Shown: positions 9,427-17,220, numbered from the stretch's first letter. The stretch is DNA of 64,000 bases from Acidobacteriota bacterium (GCA_018269005.1 JAFDVK010000012.1:1-64000); one strand, 5' to 3'. Notes: generated by a model not told the origin, from the letters alone. Translations and numbers: made by a program.

Positions 9427-10486
9427 TGGCGGCGTTAGCTTCTTGTTCGGTGAGGCGGCCGTCGAAGATGATGATGGCGAGTCGTTCTTCGATCAGGTCG
9501 CGGAGATCGTCCGGATTCGCGGGATCGTTGAGTTCTCGTTGCCGGGCGATCAAGAAGTCGGCGAGGTCGCAGCCTTCTCGCTTGTCGGCATTGTTCGCGT
9601 AGCGTTCGATCAGGGTTGAGATCGAGATATCAAGGCCGTCCCGCCTTGCCGTGTCTCGAATATCCTTCCAACGCCCAAAGCCGTCCGCGTCGGGATAAAG
9701 AATGATCTTGCGTAGGTATCCGAGTGTTCTGAGCCTTTCGATGTTCAGGTTGCTTTTGCCGCCAGTGGCAAGCCATACGAGATCAGGAAAAACTTCATTG
9801 CAGATGGACGCAATGACGGCGGACTTTTCGCTTTCGACAATAGCAACGGGTAAGCCGGGCCGGTCGCGGAGAAGGTGTTCGCCGAAAAAGCATTGTTTCA
9901 GCTCGAAGGATCCCGGAAGCTTTCCGGCCTGCCTCAAGGTCGAATGTATCCAATTCGGCGATCTATCCTTTCGCCGCTTCCCCGTCTTCGAATCGTAGGC
10001 GATCAGCTTTCCCGTGCGTATGTGTTGCCGTCTGTCTATCTGCCAAAAGATCGCTTCACCGTTGCGGCCCGTGCCGATCTTGTATTCACTCACCGCCGCG
10101 AGAACGGCTTCAGGATCGAAAGGAAAGAGTCCGAGAAGGAATTGCACAAAGGCGTTTCGGTCGTAATCTCGAAGCGTCTCGATCAAGAGATGCCGCTCCA
10201 GATAGCTTGTCTTTGGCGTTTGCTTGGCGTTTACGGCATCGGAAGGCCGCTTCGCTTCTCTGTATGCCTTTGATCGAAATGAAGGCTTAAAGGCGTGATT
10301 CTCAGCGAAGTATTCGCTCGGCTTTCGATGATAGCCGCAAGATGATTCCCGGTCGCAGCGTCCGACATCTTCGGCGAGATACTCGCCCGTCTCGGTGTTG
10401 ACATACCGTGTGAACCGCTTGTTCGCTCCACAAGCCGGGCAACTATGCCGTGATCCCTTTCCGCCGTATCTTTCGAGTGAGAACAT
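9407..10486 (-). CDS. Zinc-finger/Toprim primase-like protein (DUF6371 type)
   Basis: This 359-residue protein opens with a CPACG...GRCDRESSCGYH zinc-binding region (residues ~15-52), as in DNA primases and in the DUF6371 proteins of Bacteroidota mobile elements. A Toprim-like core follows: 'VAIVESEKSAVIAS' near residue 215, then 'KIILYPDADGFGRWKD' near 270. It probably makes primers for replication of the excised element. It is downstream of the helicase gene on the same strand, separated by the repeat array. The last codons and TGA stop (9407-9409) read into RHS-derived sequence, so the natural C-terminus may have been altered when the element was joined here. Family assignment is from memory of the characteristic N-terminus. 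Confidence 0.8.
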   Translation of the reverse strand: MFSLERYGGKGSRHSCPACGANKRFTRYVNTETGEYLAEDVGRCDRESSCGYHRKPSEYFAENHAFKPSFRSKAYREAKRPSDAVNAKQTPKTSYLERHLLIETLRDYDRNAFVQFLLGLFPFDPEAVLAAVSEYKIGTGRNGEAIFWQIDRRQHIRTGKLIAYDSKTGKRRKDRSPNWIHSTLRQAGKLPGSFELKQCFFGEHLLRDRPGLPVAIVESEKSAVIASICNEVFPDLVWLATGGKSNLNIERLRTLGYLRKIILYPDADGFGRWKDIRDTARRDGLDISISTLIERYANNADKREGCDLADFLIARQRELNDPANPDDLRDLIEERLAIIIFDGRLTEQEANAAIILPSG

Positions 10487-10494
10487 TTCTATTC

Positions 10495-10638
10495 GGTGTT
10501 CACGGTGTTCACGATGTTCACGATGTTCACGGTGTTCACGATGTTCACGGTGTTCACGGTGTGAACGCTATGAACGCTATGAACGCTATGAACGCTATGA
10601 ACGCTATGAACGCTATGAACGCTATGAACGCTATGAAC
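10495..10638. repeat. Two opposed 9-bp iteron-like arrays
   Basis: Seven tandem GRTGTTCAC units (10495-10557) are followed by one hybrid unit GGTGTGAAC (10558-10566) and eight perfect GCTATGAAC units (10567-10638). Both unit types share a TGAAC core in opposite orientation (GTTCA on the left, TGAAC on the right). At the switch lies a perfect inverted repeat, GTTCAC-GGT-GTGAAC. The array fills the gap between helicase and primase genes, and the helicase stop codon lies inside the last unit. Tandem short repeats beside replication genes are typical of Rep-binding iterons, so this is a candidate origin. A simple-sequence expansion is the alternative. Confidence 0.9.
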
Positions 10639-11710
10639 GCAGATACTTGTTGACCGTTCCAAGTGCTACGCCAAGTTCAAACGCGATCTCTCGTTGTGAT
10701 CTTCCTTCCGCCGAAAGTTCTCTCGCTTTCGCGATCAGCCCTTCGCGGTCGCCGTCTGAAAGCTCGCGCAAGTGTTCGCGTTCCCTTCCGTAGCCGACAA
10801 ACTCGAAATGAAGGAAGTTACTTGGCTTTGCTATCTGGCAAAGCAGAACGTTGTCCGAATCGAAGCGCATTTCCGCATTGCGGACTTTGATCTGCTTCAA
10901 ATAGCGAAGGCCCTGCTCTTTGCAGCTCTCACCTATCGCAAAGCTCGAATCGCAGAAATTGATCAGCATCTTCGAGCCTTGCAGGTCATTCCGGCTTATC
11001 GGCTTTGCGTGATCGCGTTTTGGCGTATGAGCTAAGGCAAGGATCGAAAGGCCGTATTTCTGCTTTAGGCTCTTTAAGAATTTCATCAAAGGCAATGCAT
11101 CTTTCGCCCGTTCGGTCTCATTCTTGAGATAGGTCAGGTTGTCGATAACTAGAACCTTCGCACCGCTCGAAGTGATCTCTCTCTCAAGTGAATAGTTCAG
11201 ATAAGCCTCGAAGCCCTCGAAACCGTGATCTATCTCGCCTTCAGGATCGATCTCGGCCCGTAGTAGATTCGGGTGAAACGCGAAAGGGTTATCGAAGTAA
11301 GCCGCATTGAGCTGCTTCTCCGAATACCTTGCCTCGAATTGCTTGTCGGAAAGCTCGAAGTCGAAGTAGATAACCTTTTGCGGTTCGGCTTCGAGTGTCA
11401 GCTCTAATATAGAACGGCCGATCGATATAGCGTCTGCGATCTGAACCGCAAGGATCGATTTGCCTACGTTCGTATCCGCGAATAAGATGCAAATCTCGCC
11501 CTCGAACCAAAACTCGCCGAACAGCATCTTCGGCGCAGGCCGCTTCTGCGCGTCCGCGATCCATTGGCCCGCCGTCTGTATCTTGAATAGGCTTTTGAAG
11601 CCGTCCGGTTCGGGATCGCTTTCAGGGCCGGGCCGCGCAAGCATCGCTTCGGCATCGGCCCGAATGGCGTCCTCATCGATCTGAAACCGGTTCGACACCT
11701 CGTAGGTCAT
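10631..11710 (-). CDS. RepA-like AAA/RecA-fold ATPase with C-terminal helix-turn-helix
   Basis: A 359-residue protein. Walker A is in 'FADTNVGKSILAVQIAD' (residue ~90) and Walker B in 'AKVLVIDNLTYL' (residue ~185), followed by 'LALAHTPKRD', in the style of the RecA-fold ATPases (AAA_25, RepA-like helicases) carried by plasmids and integrative elements. The last 25 residues, 'REIAFELGVALGTVNKYLRS', form a helix-turn-helix that could bind the adjacent repeats. The ATG overlaps the stop of the zinc-ribbon gene by 4 bases (translational coupling), and the stop codon lies within the iteron-like array. Likely role: loading or acting as helicase at the element's origin (inference). Confidence 0.85.
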   Translation of the reverse strand: MTYEVSNRFQIDEDAIRADAEAMLARPGPESDPEPDGFKSLFKIQTAGQWIADAQKRPAPKMLFGEFWFEGEICILFADTNVGKSILAVQIADAISIGRSILELTLEAEPQKVIYFDFELSDKQFEARYSEKQLNAAYFDNPFAFHPNLLRAEIDPEGEIDHGFEGFEAYLNYSLEREITSSGAKVLVIDNLTYLKNETERAKDALPLMKFLKSLKQKYGLSILALAHTPKRDHAKPISRNDLQGSKMLINFCDSSFAIGESCKEQGLRYLKQIKVRNAEMRFDSDNVLLCQIAKPSNFLHFEFVGYGREREHLRELSDGDREGLIAKARELSAEGRSQREIAFELGVALGTVNKYLRS

Positions 11711-11943
11711 GCTGCCCTCCTGCGTTCCAGGAGCCGCTCACGCCTAATATATTCAACACGCTGTTGGCATCTCTGGCAGTAGCCGTCGAAGGCGAACCGC
11801 ATATAATCGGACCGGCATTTTCGGCATTGAATCGGGAAGGCTTCCGGCGTATAATGACCAACAGAAAACCTATCATTTGAATTCCACTTCAAGTTTGGTT
11901 TTGAGCCGATGTGTCCAGCATCGGCTTTTCTATTTCGTCTCAT
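11707..11943 (-). CDS. Small zinc-ribbon protein of the element
   Basis: A 78-residue basic protein with two C-x2-C pairs, 'CRKC' and 'CQRC', about 16 residues apart, followed by an arginine-rich tail 'RRERLLERRRAA'. This is a zinc ribbon probably binding nucleic acid. Both ends overlap neighbours by ATGA: the start with the excisionase-like gene and the stop with the ATPase gene. It is therefore the middle of a coupled three-gene unit. No specific family is recognised. Confidence 0.7.
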   Translation of the reverse strand: MRRNRKADAGHIGSKPNLKWNSNDRFSVGHYTPEAFPIQCRKCRSDYMRFAFDGYCQRCQQRVEYIRRERLLERRRAA

Positions 11944-12164
11944 CGATCCCTGCCCTCCCTTTTGTTTGGTTCAGCCGGAGCTTTCCATGACCGAGGCTTG
12001 CTAAAGAATGCCTCAAGGTCTTCCGGCTTGTAGCAGACATACGCTCCCAGCCGTACGAACGGCAAGCCCTTCTTCCTAGCCCTTATCAAAGTTGCCTTGC
12101 TCATCGGCCATTCTTGCAGAACATCGATCTCGCGTATGTAGTCAGTCAGCTTCGTTGATCTCAT
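11940..12164 (-). CDS. Excisionase-like helix-turn-helix protein
   Basis: A 74-residue protein with a MerR/excisionase-type winged helix: 'LQEWPMSKATLIRARKKGLPFVRLGAYVCYKPEDLEAFF'. The pattern of helix-turn-helix, 'GLP.VRLG', then 'Y...DLEAF', is that of HTH_17 proteins that help excision or regulate element genes. The start has an AAGGAATT ribosome-binding region. It is the first gene of the unit running through the zinc-ribbon, ATPase and primase genes. Upstream (12165-12390) lies an AT-rich stretch with repeated TTCGTGT and CGTGAAA words that may hold its operator. Confidence 0.8.
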   Translation of the reverse strand: MRSTKLTDYIREIDVLQEWPMSKATLIRARKKGLPFVRLGAYVCYKPEDLEAFFSKPRSWKAPAEPNKREGRDR

Positions 12165-12390
12165 AATTCCTTTTTCCTTTTACTTCCTTGCGTAATCCTG
12201 CACATTTTGCCGTGAAACAACGTGAAATCCTCGGTATGTGCGTGTTCGTTTCGTGTTCATTTTCGTGTAAGTTTTGTGTTGCTGTCCGTGTCAACCTCGT
12301 GTCTTTTTCTTGTGCATTTCTGACTCCACTTCTCTTCGTATTTGGTTGTCATAGTGCAATGTTCCGTATTTCTATCGTGATATGGAATGC
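12165..12390. promoter_or_regulatory. Putative control region of the element's replication unit
   Basis: No gene is visible here. On the plus strand the words CGTGAAA (twice, at about 12211 and 12221) and TTCGTGT/TTTCGTGT (several times between 12244 and 12275) recur at short spacing. The region is AT-richer than its surroundings and lies directly upstream of the excisionase-like gene. A regulator binding region is plausible; no clear -35/-10 pair was identified. Confidence 0.35.
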
Positions 12391-12423
12391 AAAAAAAACA
12401 CCATGGCAACCTGAGCCATGGTG
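12391..12423 (-). terminator. Intrinsic terminator after the 333-residue cargo gene
   Basis: Perfect 8-bp stem CACCATGG/CCATGGTG (12399-12406 with 12416-12423) and a 9-base loop. On the minus strand it is followed by eight T residues (12391-12398). It ends the transcript of the recombinase and cargo genes and separates it from the replication unit. Confidence 0.85.
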
Positions 12424-12463
12424 CTAATTGAATACTATTTCCGAATTCTTACCCGAATTTGTA

Positions 12464-13465
12464 CTAGGTACAACTTTTCTTGCGCCCTCGACCGCTTTTC
12501 ATAAACCTCTGCTTCCAGTACTCCACGAGCCCTTCGTACTCGGACATCCTCAAATGACTGAACTCCTGTGCGATGTTCTTTCCACCAGTATGGGGCGTAA
12601 GCCGTACAATGAACTCAGCCTTGACGGTATTATCGGCTTCTCGGAATTGGGGGATGAATGCGGTAAGCAAGGCCATTACCTCCTTACGTTTGAATTTCGG
12701 GGCGGCCATTGACGTAACTTTGCCCATAGCGTTTTCTGGGGCCATCTCTTTCTCTAATCCCAAAATGAGTTTTTCGTGTGCTCTATAAAAAAGTCCGCCC
12801 CCTGGTTGTGTATAGACCTTTCTTCTTTTAAGCTCTGCGATCTGGTCGACCAGTGGAAGGCTCGTGAATTTTTTTCCAAGTGCAAGTCCAATACGTGCAA
12901 TCGTGTTCCGCAAGAGTACGTTAAGGAACTTCTGTTCAAGCAGCGAAGCTACACCCTGTTCAGATCGAGGCTCTAGGTGTGCATACAGGCGCTCCCAAAC
13001 CACGTTCGAAGCCGTTTCATCGAAGTTGCTCAGAGAGAGAACCACGTTCATGCTGTGAAACAAGTTAACCGGAGACAGCTTGCCTGATTGATCAGAATCC
13101 AGCTGCGCAATCACTGACTCAACAATAATATCTGCTCGTCCAATTGCCTTGGTGCCGACATTTAGGGGCGTGTCGTCGGGCATGAGCAGAATTCGATCAA
13201 GTACCTTCTTGAATTTGCCAAGATCAGTCCCATTCAATTCAGCAAGGTTTACTTGAGTTCCATTTGTCAGTTCCTTTTTTTGCGACCGCCTTGGCTTATT
13301 GGAATCTGACGACGCCCCCTTTGAAGGCACCGTTGCCTTGTCGCCGTTTCCAAGGCCCCTCTTGCGTGCTTTTTTCGTCATATTCTGGAGCTCCTGTTGC
13401 AGGTTCTCGTCAAACCTGCAAGCAGATTCAGCAAGTTTCCGAGTAATCCTGTTGTAAGTAGGCAT
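12464..13465 (-). CDS. Unknown 333-residue cargo protein of the element
   Basis: Not recognised. The first ~65 residues are basic and probably disordered (KKARKRGLGNGDK, KPRRSQKKE). The rest looks mostly helical, with no membrane segment, signal peptide, zinc site or Walker motif, and ends in a basic tail 'SGRGRKKSCT'. It starts 23 bp after the recombinase stop on the same strand and has its own terminator, so it is co-transcribed with the recombinase. Its DNA looks AT-richer than neighbouring genes. Accessory genes placed next to an integrase often serve defence or element stability, but nothing in the sequence shows which. Confidence 0.65.
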   Translation of the reverse strand: MPTYNRITRKLAESACRFDENLQQELQNMTKKARKRGLGNGDKATVPSKGASSDSNKPRRSQKKELTNGTQVNLAELNGTDLGKFKKVLDRILLMPDDTPLNVGTKAIGRADIIVESVIAQLDSDQSGKLSPVNLFHSMNVVLSLSNFDETASNVVWERLYAHLEPRSEQGVASLLEQKFLNVLLRNTIARIGLALGKKFTSLPLVDQIAELKRRKVYTQPGGGLFYRAHEKLILGLEKEMAPENAMGKVTSMAAPKFKRKEVMALLTAFIPQFREADNTVKAEFIVRLTPHTGGKNIAQEFSHLRMSEYEGLVEYWKQRFMKSGRGRKKSCT

Positions 13466-13488
13466 GAGTAATGCTGCTCAAGCCGCTC

Positions 13489-14715
13489 TTAATTCACGAA
13501 CTCTCCGTCTGTATCGACCGCTCTGGTCGGTGTATCGAGCCTTTCTCTCACTTCGTCGATGATCGCAAGGTCGTCGGTCGAAACGTAATGCTTCTGCGTC
13601 GTCGCAAGGGTGCTATGGCCCGCGAGCTTTCCGGCAACCGCAAGCGGCACGCCCTTGACACTCAATCGAGTTACGAAGGTTCGCCGCAGGTCGTGAAAGG
13701 TCAGCCCTTCGATCCCTGCAAGCCGCAAGGCCGTCGCCCAACTCCGCTTGAAGTCATTGAACGGGAATATCCGCCCTTTCTCGCCGAAGTTCGGCAATGC
13801 CAGAAGCTCAGCTTTGAGCCTGTCCCGGAGCGGAACATTGCGGCCTCGCTGCGTCTTTGTATGAAGGCTTTGAACGTGTATGAAGTTCCGGTCGAAATCG
13901 ACGTTCTGCCATTCGAGCGTCAACACTTCATTGCGCCGCAAGCCTGCATCAAGCCCAAGCAATATCGCGGCCTTTAGATGCGGATTGTTGACGTTTATCG
14001 CCGCTGTAACGGGCTTTCCGCGTCGAAGGTATGTAACCGCTCGCATTCCCTCGCAGGACGCTAAAAGAAGCGTTTCTTCGCTCTCGGTGAGAGTTCGCGT
14101 CCGGGCCTTTTCCGCATCGGGGTCGATCGCCTTCGAGCCAAGCGTTATGTCTCGGCTTATCCAGCCTTCCGCGTATGCGAATTTGATCAGGTGTTTGAAG
14201 ATCGCAAGCGTCCGGTTGACGGTCGAAAGTGATACACGCTTTCGCTCGCTCGGCTTCAACTCGCCTGCCTTTCCGCGTCTATCGCCCTGCTTCAACCGCC
14301 AGGTCTTGAAACCGTTAAGATCGTTGCGCGTGATACTCGCCAAGCGTTTCTTGCCGAAGTATTCTTCCAGCGTGTCCATAGCTGTATAAACCGGCTTAGT
14401 TGATCGAATGCCAGCAACCTTTCGCCCTTCTGCGATCTCTGCCGGACGGTAGAAAGTTCGCTTGGCATACGCCGCTAGATCACTGAATGTCATTTTGTCG
14501 CCAACGACACTCTGCCCTTGCGTCTTGGAAAGTTTGCCTTCGAGTCTCGGCCTGGCATCAAGCGCGTCGTTTCTTGTGGCGAATTGGTAGGTCTTGCGTC
14601 GGGTGTTACCGTGTTCGTCCGAAAAGGTAAAACGTAGCGTCCAACGGTTCTTGTATGATCCGGCGTCGTCGGCTCCCTTCTTCCCACGTCGGAAGATAGA
14701 ATGCTTGATTTCCAT
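13489..14715 (-). CDS. int: Tyrosine recombinase (phage-type integrase)
   Basis: A 408-residue site-specific recombinase that should integrate and excise the element. The core-binding domain lies around residues 60-200. The catalytic domain has 'LGLDAGLRRNEVLTLEWQNVDF' (first Arg), 'FHDLRRTFVTRL' (H-x-x-R), 'AGHSTLATTQKHYV' (His, then the nucleophilic Tyr). The ATG at 14715 has an AGAGG ribosome-binding site 5 bases upstream and is preferred over an in-frame start at 14760. The gene reads away from the tRNA-Thr remnant 180 bp to its right, the usual place for an attachment site. Confidence 0.93.
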   Translation of the reverse strand: MEIKHSIFRRGKKGADDAGSYKNRWTLRFTFSDEHGNTRRKTYQFATRNDALDARPRLEGKLSKTQGQSVVGDKMTFSDLAAYAKRTFYRPAEIAEGRKVAGIRSTKPVYTAMDTLEEYFGKKRLASITRNDLNGFKTWRLKQGDRRGKAGELKPSERKRVSLSTVNRTLAIFKHLIKFAYAEGWISRDITLGSKAIDPDAEKARTRTLTESEETLLLASCEGMRAVTYLRRGKPVTAAINVNNPHLKAAILLGLDAGLRRNEVLTLEWQNVDFDRNFIHVQSLHTKTQRGRNVPLRDRLKAELLALPNFGEKGRIFPFNDFKRSWATALRLAGIEGLTFHDLRRTFVTRLSVKGVPLAVAGKLAGHSTLATTQKHYVSTDDLAIIDEVRERLDTPTRAVDTDGEFVN

Positions 14716-14898
14716 AATTCCTCTTTGAAAAAAATTAGGACTCAAATTAGGACTCGCCACTAAGTCCTAGTGGGAAAAAGTATGCCATGCGAGGAGAATT
14801 GATGCAAACCTGTGATTTAAGTAGACGCTAATGTTTATGGGACTTGGGCGAGCTTCCGATCAATGTTTTCGGGCGCAGTTGTGAGTTAGGGCAACTCT

Positions 14899-14943
14899 TT
14901 CGTAATCGAAAGGTCGTCGGTTCAAATCCGACGGGTGGCTCCA
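14899..14943 (+). other. 3' half of tRNA-Thr(CGT), element attachment site
   Basis: From the anticodon loop on, the sequence is a perfect tRNA. It has TT-CGT-AA (anticodon CGT at 14901-14903), the 3' anticodon strand TCGAA, a GTCGG/CCGAC T-arm with loop TTCAAAT, acceptor strand GGGTGGC, T and encoded CCA. Upstream, the matching anticodon 5' strand (TTCGA), D-arm and acceptor 5' strand (GCCACCC) are absent. A tRNA cut in the anticodon loop next to an integrase is the displaced attachment half left by integration. The intact tRNA expected at the other end is not in view. Confidence 0.8.
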
Positions 14944-15044
14944 TAATATCCCTGATCTTTACAATTGGTTACGATAGATCTCACAGGACCACTTTGACCA
15001 ACAATGCTTTCTGTTGGGCTCGACGTTGGACCGTTCCGGATACT

Positions 15045-15551
15045 ATGAGACCGATCGTTCTTAGTTTCCTATTGATATTTCAATCAGTCGGCTGTGCTGT
15101 GCCGTCATCGCCGAAACCGGGTGCACTTCCAGATGGTTGGGTTGAAGTCAGCGAGGTCGGTTTTCGGCTTTCCATCCCCGCAACCCTTCTAAAAGAAGAT
15201 GTTACGGGCATCGATACTTTCTATCAAAGATATTCGGACGCAAATATGTCTCTCACAATAGAAGCCGAAACTGGCTTTGCGGAACTGGATAGACGGTTGA
15301 CCGGAAAGGATGTAACCGATGTCAAACGAATGGTCGTTGAGAGCATTGGCGAGAAAAGCCTCCTCGCAAGCTACACTTTCGTGTCCGATCGCACCAACTT
15401 CCAAGATCCCGACAAACATTTTGCGATGGAACTCGCGTTTAACTGTAGACTGCAAAGCCGAAATATGTCATTCCTCGTCCTTTACTCGACTCCGGAACAA
15501 GCCTCCGTCGCCGAGAAACTTCTGCGGTCAGTTATCGTAGACTGTGGTTAG
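15045..15551 (+). CDS. Small lipoprotein of unknown function
   Basis: A 168-residue protein. ATG 15045 is chosen because it gives a clean type II signal peptide, MRPIVLSFLLIFQSVGC; the frame extends further upstream through the tRNA remnant, which is not coding. The mature protein reads like a small globular domain ('GWVEVSEVGFRLSIPATL', 'YQRYSDANMSLTIEAETGF'), similar in feel to exported proteins that bind at the membrane, but no family is recognised. An RHS scrap begins 20 bp after its stop. It is the first of several exported proteins in this region. Confidence 0.7.
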   Translation: MRPIVLSFLLIFQSVGCAVPSSPKPGALPDGWVEVSEVGFRLSIPATLLKEDVTGIDTFYQRYSDANMSLTIEAETGFAELDRRLTGKDVTDVKRMVVESIGEKSLLASYTFVSDRTNFQDPDKHFAMELAFNCRLQSRNMSFLVLYSTPEQASVAEKLLRSVIVDCG

Positions 15552-15570
15552 AACACGTCCTTGATCCAGG

Positions 15571-15729
15571 GAAACAACCGTTTTCGTGTACGACGCATCT
15601 GGTAGACTGGTGGCAGAATATTCTACGAACATTGCGGCGGCACAATACGCAAAAGTGAGTTATCTGCCGGCGGATCACCTCGGTAGCCCGCGAATTAACA
15701 CCGACGCAACCGGCGCCGTCATCGCCTGA
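15571..15729 (+). pseudogene. RHS scrap A
   Basis: 52 codons in frame read 'ETTVFVYDASGRLVAEYST', then 'YLPADHLGSPRINTDATGAV', ending at TGA 15727-15729. This is the segment just before and at the RHS tip, as in the intact RHS protein at 5839-5970. There is no start codon and no continuation into a toxin. The next exported-protein gene follows at once. Confidence 0.88.
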
Positions 15730-15753
15730 GGGAGGTTGGAAATAAGAACGTCG

Positions 15754-16413
15754 ATGGTGAAACTTTCTGTAGTTTTCATAATAGTGTTAATTAGAAGTGT
15801 TGTTCTCGCCCAAGATGGCCAGGCAGATAGAGTTTCTGTGTTCCAATCTGATAGGTCGAAGCCATCGGTCTACTTGACGTTTGAGAGCGCGGGTGGAAAA
15901 CGTCCGAACTTTCCGGATATGTACTCTGATGCCGACCGAATCACGCTGCGATTCCACAATAATTTTGATCGACCCTTAGCTGTTGATGCAAATTTTTTGG
16001 TTGCTGACGTCAAGTTAACGTCATTTCGCTTGAAAGGTGGGGTATTAGGCTCGGCGCTGCCGGACAATGCGACAGTAGAGGTTTGCTACGAGGCGGAGGC
16101 TCAACCGCAAATCACGGTAGAAGCGTTCGACGCCATCGAAGTTCCAAAGCAATACCCGTCATCCTACAGCTGTAAGTGGACTAAAAAAAGACGCGGCCAT
16201 CGGGCTCTATGGGTTCTACCCGGCAATTCTTTTGTCTTTAGCGTCCCACGCATTTTTCTGGGCGAGAGCATGCTGGTTTTTACGGCTTTCAATTATGACT
16301 GGGAAATTGATGACAACGGATACGTAATGCCGGATGCACCCGTTCATCACGTTTATTTCTATTCAAATGACCTGCCGTACGCCCTCAGGAAGCGATTTAA
16401 ACAAAGGCTTTGA
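15754..16413 (+). CDS. Secreted protein of unknown function
   Basis: About 219 residues. ATG 15754 gives the signal peptide MVKLSVVFIIVLIRSVVLA|QD; a TTG at 15736 directly behind GGGAGG is an alternative. The mature part is predicted beta-rich, with 'VYLTFESAGG', 'ITLRFHNNFDRPL' and two cysteines, suggesting a periplasmic or secreted beta-sandwich. No family is recognised. It lies between RHS scraps A and B; its stop TGA (16411-16413) shares its last base with the first recognisable codon of scrap B. Confidence 0.68.
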   Translation: MVKLSVVFIIVLIRSVVLAQDGQADRVSVFQSDRSKPSVYLTFESAGGKRPNFPDMYSDADRITLRFHNNFDRPLAVDANFLVADVKLTSFRLKGGVLGSALPDNATVEVCYEAEAQPQITVEAFDAIEVPKQYPSSYSCKWTKKRRGHRALWVLPGNSFVFSVPRIFLGESMLVFTAFNYDWEIDDNGYVMPDAPVHHVYFYSNDLPYALRKRFKQRL

Positions 16414-16502
16414 CCGAAACCAATCGAGGTAACGTTGCGCAGCAGTTCGGGTATGATCGTTTTGGGAATCGGACGAGTTTCAGCCAGACGTCTGTGTTGT
16501 GA
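16413..16502 (+). pseudogene. RHS scrap B
   Basis: 29 codons ending at TGA 16500-16502 encode 'TETNRGNVAQQFGYDRFGNR' and 'TSFSQTSVL'. This equals the intact protein's 'TWTQQFGYDRYGNRVSTAQN' region (5500-5570). There is no start codon. It is wedged between two exported or membrane protein genes. Confidence 0.85.
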
Positions 16503-16579
16503 ATAGATCCATAGAATGCAGGAGCCCTACAGGGAAAGAGGCTCGAGTAAATGGTTCTGATGCGGAGATTGCTAGTTGC

Positions 16580-17083
16580 ATGCAGATCACAAACAGTCCA
16601 TCAAATGGCAACCTAGTATTAAGGTTAAATCCGGCCGCAGTATTTTTTGGCTTGCTCGGAAGTGCATTTGCTCTTGCTATCGGGCTGTACCTGATCATCG
16701 GAGGATTCGGCGAGTCGATGAGTTGGATATATCTTATTTGCGGCACGGTCTTCTCTTTGATGGCTGTAGCATATCTTTATAGCGTCGTGCGTACAATTAG
16801 GATAACGTTCTACGACGAAGCTTTTGTTGAAGTGAATTGGTTGGGGAGAGCCATCCCAAGGACTTATAGCGAGATCCTTTACATCGATGGTGAACCGGAA
16901 AATGCAATTCACATACATTTAAAGGACGGGAGCCGCGTCAATATCCACGAAAGCTTGTTATGTTTTGAGACCTCGCCCGTCATTGCAAAGCAAAAAGTTC
17001 TCAAGAAATTGGAAGCCTCTTGTTCCGCGGCAATCACTCATGATCGCGACAGCATGGAGGCCATAGAACCCGAGATCAAATAG
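16580..17083 (+). CDS. Membrane protein with two transmembrane segments and PH-like domain
   Basis: About 167 residues from ATG 16580, which has GGAG 12 bases upstream; a GTG at 16499 overlaps the stop of RHS scrap B and would add 27 unconvincing residues. Two hydrophobic helices lie close together near the start ('AVFFGLLGSAFALAIGLYLI' and 'WIYLICGTVFSLMAVAYLYS'). A cytosolic beta-rich part follows ('IRITFYDEAFVEVNWLGRAI', 'HIHLKDGSRVNI') and a C-terminal helix. This layout resembles small bacterial PH-domain membrane proteins. The function is unknown. Confidence 0.65.
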   Translation: MQITNSPSNGNLVLRLNPAAVFFGLLGSAFALAIGLYLIIGGFGESMSWIYLICGTVFSLMAVAYLYSVVRTIRITFYDEAFVEVNWLGRAIPRTYSEILYIDGEPENAIHIHLKDGSRVNIHESLLCFETSPVIAKQKVLKKLEASCSAAITHDRDSMEAIEPEIK

Positions 17084-17220
17084 ATGGTCGGTTTTACTAA
17101 AGACAACGCCTTTCAGCTCGACCTAGTAATGAGTAGCGATTTCCCTTGGTCTTGAACGTCGAGTACGAATCTGACAGATTGAATTGTAATCATGGGACGG
17201 TATTGCAATCTTCTAAGCAG

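Larger units (their letters stand above)
9415..14943. mobile_element. Integrative element with Rep-like genes and tyrosine recombinase
   Basis: A compact block, all on the minus strand, carries an excisionase-like protein, a zinc-ribbon protein, a RecA-like ATPase, an iteron-like array, a primase, a cargo gene and a tyrosine recombinase. The right end carries a tRNA-Thr 3' half about 180 bp beyond the recombinase start. The left end is an abrupt switch from RHS sequence at about 9415. No intact tRNA or matching att core is visible at the left end. Either the element is rearranged or its true left att lies elsewhere. Replication genes plus repeats suggest it can replicate after excision (inference). 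The boundaries are approximate. Confidence 0.75.

Noticed and set aside
10495-10638. CRISPR-like tandem repeats
   Set aside because: Units are 9 bp and contiguous with no unique spacers, and no cas genes are present.
10395-10793. Open frames encoding CSRCSR...YERYER and HGVHDV...NAMNAM repeats
   Set aside because: They are translations of the 9-bp tandem array running over the primase start and helicase end; the DNA repeat, not a protein, is the feature.
14844-15044. Upstream extension of the lipoprotein at 15045
   Set aside because: It would translate the tRNA remnant; the internal ATG gives a proper lipobox signal peptide.
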